The notes beneath the pieces were generated by a model that saw only the letters and a program-made list of their open reading frames with translations, had not been told where the DNA came from and did no database searches. A program made the position numbers and the translations under genes. From Rhea pennata (Eukaryota; Chordata; Aves; Rheiformes; Rheidae), in contig NC_084671.1 of NCBI RefSeq assembly GCF_028389875.1, positions 28,391,083 through 28,455,082 on the forward strand: 64,000 bases of DNA, given 5' to 3'. Of the stretch, positions 56,994-64,000 are shown piece by piece. Each line of letters opens with the position of its first letter. Position 1 is the stretch's first letter.

Positions 56994-57113
56994 TACACTG
57001 AAGAGCATCCGAGAGGACCCTCCCTCGCCCAGCCACACACGCACGCACACCGACTTCTCCCTTCCTTACATCCGCCGGAAACAGCTTGGGATCCCGCAGC
57101 TGCACCTCATCGC

Positions 57114-60100
57114 TCAGTGCTCTATCCGGACCACCATGACCGTAACGTTGTCTGCCGACCCTCGCTGCACTGCCTTGTTGGCCAGTCTGTTACACGCAGC
57201 TTCGTATCTAGCATCTGCTTCTAGTTTCCCTTCTCTCGTCTGGATGTTCTTATCCTGTTGGGATGAGGAAAGATGACACCGATTGCTCCCAGCAAAATAT
57301 GTAGGTGCAAGCACTTGAGAATTTCCAAGCATGGAGAAGTAGAACAATTAAGGACAACCCCAGATACATGGAAAAACCCTGCAGTGCTTCACACAGCTCT
57401 CATCAGCCCCGGTAGAATTGCATTTCTGTGCCATATACTCATTGCTCAGCTTGTTTTTAGCCTGGAGGAAGCAAGTCGCATCCTGTTTCATGCCTCCTGC
57501 ACTGATGAAAGTCCATAAGTAAGCCAATACCCCCAACTTGCCTACTCCTCACCTCCAGGCAGGACACAATGAAGTTCACAGCTTCTTCTGGTGTAAAGAC
57601 CTTGAAGAGGCCATCACACGCTATCAGGATGAACCTGGAAATGAAACAATCAGATTGTGAGGCTAAATCTTTGACTCCCCAGCTACAGCAAAATCCCTCC
57701 ATCCCATTTTATGAGCAGCCATGCTTCAATCCAAAGGGAAGACACCATAAAGCTCATATGAAAATCCCTCAGGAGCACTAGGAAGTCCCCTGATATTCCA
57801 GGGCTTACTATTCATAGAGCTGCGGCAGTTCAAAATGCATGACACTGGACAAGCAATATCAAACCTAGATCAAGACATCCCGAGGGGATGGGGGGACCTA
57901 TTGACACTGCACAGTCATCCAAGACCATATACGATGTTACTGAGCCCTGCCAGAAAGCTCCATTTTTCCATCAGAAACTGCTTCTTCCCTCTGAGTCCTT
58001 TTCAATTGTGTTTAGCCTGCAAAGTAACTAACACAAGGAAATAAGAGGTATACAACAGGTTTAATACCTTAAGTGCATCCCTTTAAAGCCTTTAGGATCT
58101 TGTGCTCCTGGGGTGAGCACTGGCATAATTTAATTAAAAACACTCACAAGAGCAAGTGAGCAGCTTAGCCCCAAAAGAGGCATAACTGTGATAGGAAGAC
58201 TCTGTCGCATGCACTCCCCTGCATGCGAATTGTATTAACCATCAGCCCCAATCGCATTCAGGGGACAAGGAAAACTAGAAAACCTCTTGCAGCGGTGGCC
58301 AGCCTGTCAGGGTAGCAGGTGTCCCAGAGGACCCTTTCGGAGCCTGACATGCAAAGTATCGTTACAAATATTTTAGCAGATCTCTTGATATAGAAACACT
58401 AACACCGCAAAAAGCGGCAATAGTGGGCTACATTCCGACTACAGCAGAGAACCTTCAGCGCCATATTGACCTGAAAGCTCACAGCAAGGTATCACCCCCA
58501 ATCATTTATTAGAAAAGTATTTCAAATCTTCAAAAATCACAGCTGAATGCAGTGGTTTAATGTGTGCATCAAGGTTGCTAGAAATGGCACGTGGACTGGA
58601 GAGGAAACCAAGGATTCAAGCCTTAACAACTGTTTGAACTCCAGCACATGAACTTATTCAGAGCAAGCAGGAAGTCTCAGGCTTGTGTACGCTATCACTG
58701 CTGTGAGGCTCATTTATTCAACACGAGTCATCACAGTACCTTGGCGGAGTGAGGCAGCCGCACTAGCTCCGTTATATTGATAAGGAATGGGAGCAGAGAG
58801 ACCGAATCAAGAACATCTGTTAATTCTGTGCGATTAGTCTGAAAAGCCTCAGCCCTAACAGCAGGGCACATGGGCTTGTGCAGCTTTGGAGCAAGAGCTA
58901 GGACACAGTTGCCCCCCTTTTGCTTGGGCTCGCTTTACCTGTCATTATGCGTGAGTTGGCAGCGTTTGATATCTGGCACAGAGATAACACCACAGCGTTT
59001 GTACTGGCCATCCCCAATGGAGCGGGAAACCTCGAGCACTCCGAGGACTCTTCCATCCCTGCACAAGGAAAGAAATCATCGAGAGCCCCCCCACGCGCGT
59101 GCACAGCTCCTCTCTGCGCTGCCTGATAGGGCGCTCTTCTCCGTGGCACGTTTAGTTAGCTGCTTTGTACCAATCCCGCCACACCTCCCAGGAGGGTTCA
59201 GATCTTCCCTTTCAAGTCTCCACCACTTTCCACATGATTCCCAGTCCTTCACACGCACACAAAAACAAATGGAGGAGGGGAGGAAGAAGCAAAGTCAAGA
59301 GAATTCAAGGCTGTTTTCTTTCTTCCTGCCTTAAGCCAAGTCCCTGCCCCGGGAAGTAATATTTACATGCTGAGCTAAGCTCCTGGAGGCAGAAGCTTGA
59401 ATCTGCAGATTATTTTTCAAGTAACAAAGTGCATTTCAACAGAAGCATTACACGACAAAAAGTAACACCAGGACTGAGCTATTAGCCCCTCCAGCACTTG
59501 CTTATCAGAACACCAACACCTGCAGATTGGTTCAGCAGCCAACCATTGAGGAGTGAAAGCCATGGCAGTTTCTCCTGACCACTTGATCTTTACTAAACAC
59601 TGATCGCAACAATGGCTCCTGTGAAACCCAAGTTCCAAATCGTCCTAGGGAGCAATTTTGTTTGTTAAACTTATTTAATTAAGCCAGTGCTGCCCCCACA
59701 CAGTCAGCTTCCTGCACTCTACCTTTCCAATGATCAAGCATCTTCTCCCCTCACAAGGCTACCGTGTGCAGCCTGGAAGGACAGAGCCTTGACCGTCTCC
59801 TAGTCCAACGAGCCCCGCTTGAGCATAAAAGCGAGGGCAATGCACGTCCCAGAGAACAGATCTGATGCTCACACACTGCCTTTCTTCACTCCTTATCTTT
59901 TGGGTCCAAAATATTGAACTACTACCAGTGGGAGAGGCTCCCAGGCAGCTGGGGAGATGTTCCCTTAGTTCTGAAAAGAGCTAACAGACAAGCCCATCTC
60001 TTCCTTGTGTGCAAAGATAGATCAGTGCTAAACATTAGAAATGGCATGTGCTCTCTGGAGATAAAGGAACACGGCTCTCTAGGCATGGCAGCACGACAGG

Positions 60101-63100
60101 ACTCAGCCCACCCCTTCCCACCCCAGGGGGGCATTCTACCTCCACAGCAGAGAACAGGCTATAGAAAAAGGAGACACTTCACCTGCACTTGAGCCCTCTC
60201 TTGAGAAGATGTCACAAACCAGAGCATGTACCGAGTCCAGAAACAGCCTTCAAAAAAGGGAGAAAGCCTAACCAGGGAAATCAGAGCTGCTGTATTTAAT
60301 GCCCACTGCCCAAACAGTTATACACAGCTTCATGCATAGCAACATTAGGATGACCCCACTCCAGCTCCAGAAACCTCCCTTCTACTTCTAACAGCCTCAG
60401 CACAGCAGCTAATCCCCAGAGGGACGACACCAACTGCAGACTGCTCCACGCTGAGCAAGGCGACAGAACAGGGAAAGCACTGCCATGAGGACAAACACTC
60501 AGGGCCTCTCACGTTCTCCAAAACGCTTCTCCTCTCAGGACAAGGGGAGCAAACTGATGCAGCAAGTAGGAAAAGAATCATGTTCAAGGTCACAATGCAG
60601 AGCAAATTATATTTTTTTAAGAAAATAAAATTAAAATAAAACAAAAACGCACCAGGACAAATTGTTTAGCTCAAGTTTAAGCATGCCCATGCTTGTGTTA
60701 TAATGTCAAGCTTTCATGTGGGTAGAGCTTCCTGCTTTTGCAGTATAGCACCCTGTTGCCTTTTCAAATTCTTGGGAAATGAGCCTCCCACTGACCACTC
60801 CGTCACTGAATTCTTAAGATACATCTCAGGGATCACTGTGTCTCCAGCAGGCAGCAAGAGATTCCTTTCAGGCTCTCACTAGCAAGTGGGGGAGGGCTTA
60901 GCTAACACTACAGAAATTCAGTGCTCAGGCACCCAAAGCTGGGCCAGGGTTTAGATTTGCTCACTCATCCCCTTTAAGCACTTACCTGACATTTCCTCCA
61001 GCTTTCTGTATCCTCATGCGCTCCTCGTACTGTGTGGGGTTGTGCTCCTTGCTGAGGCTTAAGGCTGCATATTTTTGACTCTCTTCATTGTAGCGACACA
61101 GAATCGCCTGTGCTGACAAAAGACCTTTGTGAGTAAACAGCAGCAAAATTGCAGCAAAACGCTTGCTAAACAGAGCTCTAAGTTCCCAGTTCAGGTTCCC
61201 CGTACATATAAAAATGAAAACTAGCTTAAACATGTAATGGTAACTTTGATCTCTCTCGTATGAAGTACGTAGGAATTGCAATGGTTTCACAAAATTACTT
61301 GCCTGTAAATGTGATAGAAGGCAACAGTAGTGGCTACAATGAGGTATTTAGCACCACCTAGAGAGAGCTAACACACATTTGTTTTGTACTAGAGGAGACA
61401 ACGCAAAGGAGTTTTCCCCTACAAAGAAGCTGCTTTGTAAGAACTGTCAGGGGAGCTAATAGCAAGTAGAACATCCCAGGAGGCCACCACCTTGCCCTTC
61501 AGAATTAATAAGGCTCGCTGAAGAATTACAGCACCAGCTGTGAACTTCTCTGTTCCACTTACCCGGCTGTCCCCAAGGTTGGCTATGTAGAGAGTATTGT
61601 CAACAGCTAGGACACAAGTAGCTGTGGAGCCATCCTTCCACGCCGGCTTCCTGAAGGTAGCAAAAATAAGATTACTAAGGGGGAAAACACTTTTAAAGAA
61701 ATTACTCACAGAAGGCTCCTGAAGACTCAAAGGGGGCACACACTGACATTCAGCAGTCAGCTAGCACAAGCTCCCAGCCATGACTTGCAAGTTGAAGCTA
61801 TGGACGAGCAGCTAGGGAAACTGTTGGCCATAAATATCAAGCCAGATAAACACAGAGGAGCTACATAAAGCATCAGTTTCTAAACGTACTGACACTATGT
61901 TCCGCTTCTCAGGTGACCAAGGCCCAACTCCTTCAACTGCTGTCAGCCATGCTCCCCACACCACCCTTCCTCCCTCCACACACAGCTCCAGGGAGAGTTC
62001 ATTTGTAGATGGAACAGGTTCAGCCCCAACGACTGCCTAGATGCTGCAGCATTCTGAGCTAACAAGCAACCCAAACCCCTCCTCAGGAGGCTCCTGCTTT
62101 ACAGCAAAAAGAAGAGTCAGGACTTGAGTAGAGTTTTATTCTTCGATTCTCTTCCTTCTTCCCTCAGTACATCTGCCTGGCTGCTTCAGTCCTCACCACC
62201 GCACCTTAGTAGCAATACCACTAGCTTGGACACTCTACTGATATTTCACTTGCTGTAGTTAAGCTTATACCTGTAGAGCTCTAGGTAAAACGAGCAGCAT
62301 TTCTTAGATTACAGCTGCCAAACCGGTCTTTCCCATAATGAATCCCAGCTTCATGCCATTCTTTATTGAAACTAGTTTTGAGAGGCAGAAGTCTAGAAAT
62401 TTTTTTATCCATTTTTCCCCCTATTTCAAAAGGGCAGCTGAATGAATACCATTCACTTTGTTTGAAGATATCAATATAGCTATCATTAACAACCTTGTAA
62501 TAGCAGCTTTGTCATAAGTCATGTTTCTGAACAAATGGAGACTGGTTTGGGAATGATACTGCTTTAATAGACTCAAGGAACCTTTTTCCCTTTGCCTAGT
62601 CAACCTTGTTTAACTGATCAGGTTTAAGAGACTAAGTCAGTTTTTAATTTAAAGTTGAAAGTTTGTCTCAGAACTAGATATATCAATAATCTCTCCAGCT
62701 GTGTTAGAGATGACACTATGGGGGTGATGGTGGGGAGTAAATGTCCAGTTATAAAATGATAGTACTCTAACCCAATCTGCATCTTTCTTAGTCCTAAACC
62801 ATAGTTAGTCTGTCAGTTCAGCAGAGACTGAGAAAAAGTAAGTGTTTGCACTCAAACCCCAGCTAGCAGATAGGCTGGCATTACTCCCACACAAAGTAGT
62901 TTTTTAGCTTTTCAATTCTGTTTTAAAAGAATCAGAAACAAGTTTAAGAAAAGAGATATTTGTCACCAACACCTCTGTTTTCAAAAGTAGTGAAGAAAAA
63001 TACTAAACTTAAGTTGGAAGGCTGTCTTTCAAAAGGTGGCATTAAAAATACCACTTTAGGGATGTGCTCCAGCCTGGTGTACACATACTTGCTAACATGA

Positions 63101-63654
63101 AAGCAACTCTGAAGGCCACGCACAGCAACCTGCAAAGTACTGCTCTACAAATACCCTCCGTCACGCTTTGATGTCATCAACGCAGACAGACGCCCCATTT
63201 CATGCAGTATGAGAAGTGTCATTTCAGCAACATGTTAAATCTTTCAAAAGAAGGAATAAAAGATGTTCTGGTAAGATTCTTGGTCATGTTTTATTCCCTT
63301 CCTTTACCATGCAACATGTATTAGACATGTGATAGCACACACAGTAGCACAGAATAAGATTAGAGCACATGGTGATCTAGCTCTAGCAGACACCCAGCCA
63401 GCAGGAAGAGTTACAGGCTGGAACAGCTATGCTGCATGTGATCAACTGGGGTCTCACCAAAGCGTAGATACCACTCCAAGTTCTCTTTGCCTCACTCAAA
63501 ACTGAGGCCTGTGAGATACAGGCTACGAAATACAAACATGTGCAAACCGTATACACTTACTGGCTGGATGCTTGCTTTAGAAATTCTTCATCTGTGTGTT
63601 TAAATGTGTCCAAGAGGCATCTCTTCACAGTTTTCTCCACACTGACTACTTCAC
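57114..63654 (-). CDS. ILKAP: ILK-associated PP2C phosphatase, last six coding exons
   Basis: ILKAP is a Mg/Mn-dependent Ser/Thr phosphatase (PPM family) that binds integrin-linked kinase and restrains its signalling. On the minus strand, exons 63654-63561, 61650-61563, 61107-60986, 59058-58939, 57634-57553 and 57254-57114 join in phase to about 215 residues, the C-terminal part of roughly 390. Readable blocks are VEKTVKRCLLDTFKHTDEEF, KPAWKDGSTATCVLAV, LYIANLGDSR, EHNPTQYEERMRIQKAGGNV, VLEVSRSIGDGQYKRCGV, LIACDGLFKVFTPEEAV and RGSADNVTVMVVRI. The Asp of ACDG and of SADN are PP2C metal ligands. The catalytic VFDGHGG exon lies beyond the right edge. All introns are GT-AG. The larger ones (59059-60985, 61651-63560) hold nothing I recognise, apart from a possible decayed CR1 trace near 59,780-59,830. 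Confidence 0.94.
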
Positions 63655-64000
63655 CTGTCAGATAAGGAAAACAACAACTACGGTCCTGCTAAAACATCTC
63701 TGACCTATTCTGACCCCTTCCTTCCCTCACCCAACATTAAATATGGTAGCACATCTCTCAGACCCTGCGCAGGGCCCGGGATGTACACTGGCAGCTCACA
63801 CTACCGAAGATCTGCACAGTAACATGTGCAGAGAGCACATCCCTCTCCCCTGGGACACTCTTTTTGTTCTTCCTCTTCTCATGAAGCGGCACTCCTGAGA
63901 CTGGTAGCAACACATCTCAACACTTGCAGAGTGTTTCACACTTGCCTACTTGCATCCTTGTGCCAAAAGGCTTCCAACCCTCCTCCACAGGACAGAGTGT
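63655..64000. other. ILKAP intron, right window edge
   Basis: No exon of ILKAP is visible here. The upstream exon that should carry YFAVFDGHGG must lie further right. Confidence 0.6.

Noticed and set aside
59780-59830. Decayed CR1 tail in an ILKAP intron (ctcctagtccaac)
   Set aside because: Only a short word matches, which is too little to call an element.

Overview
The window reads as part of a bird chromosome. CR1 LINE fragments, typical of sauropsids, lie in the left half. The right half holds the gene order ESPNL > KLHL30 > ERFE > < ILKAP, with exon-intron structure; this is the order known next to HES6/PER2 on human 2q37. No prokaryotic features are present. All gene models are read by eye from splice signals, reading phase and remembered family sequences; no search was run.

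Region 1 (1 to about 32,815) is a tandem segmental duplication. Six complete units and one right-hand partial unit are visible, 4.2 to 5.9 kb each, and the array runs off the left edge. Each complete unit carries, on the minus strand, a short intact gene for a RING-finger protein whose C3HC4 spacing equals that of TOPORS. The RING is followed by an Arg/Ser-rich region and, unusually, a hydrophobic C-terminal tail. Each copy has a perfect CRE (TGACGTCA) about 500 bp upstream, a 191-192 bp intron directly before the start codon, and an AATAAA about 195 bp after the stop. Between genes lie a same-strand CR1 copy, an older CR1-like fragment and a 49-61 bp-period minisatellite of variable length. 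Long units (full CR1) and short units (about 1.35 kb of CR1 missing) alternate, so the evolving unit is probably a dimer of about 10 kb.

Region 2 (about 32,815 to 39,074) is intergenic or intronic sequence with no gene I can support, only a 80-90 bp direct repeat.

Region 3 (39,075 to 53,320) holds three plus-strand genes. ESPNL (espin-like, stereocilia actin regulator) is seen only from a WH2-like exon to its stop; no ankyrin-repeat exon is visible. KLHL30 (BTB-BACK-Kelch) is complete in seven coding exons, with two perfect MEF2 boxes and E-boxes upstream that suit muscle expression. ERFE (erythroferrone, C1q/TNF family hormone) is complete in seven exons, about 298 residues, behind a very G-rich repetitive promoter.

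Region 4 (about 53,320 to 64,000) is a convergent intergenic stretch followed by the last six coding exons of ILKAP (PP2C phosphatase) on the minus strand. Its N-terminal exons lie beyond the right edge.
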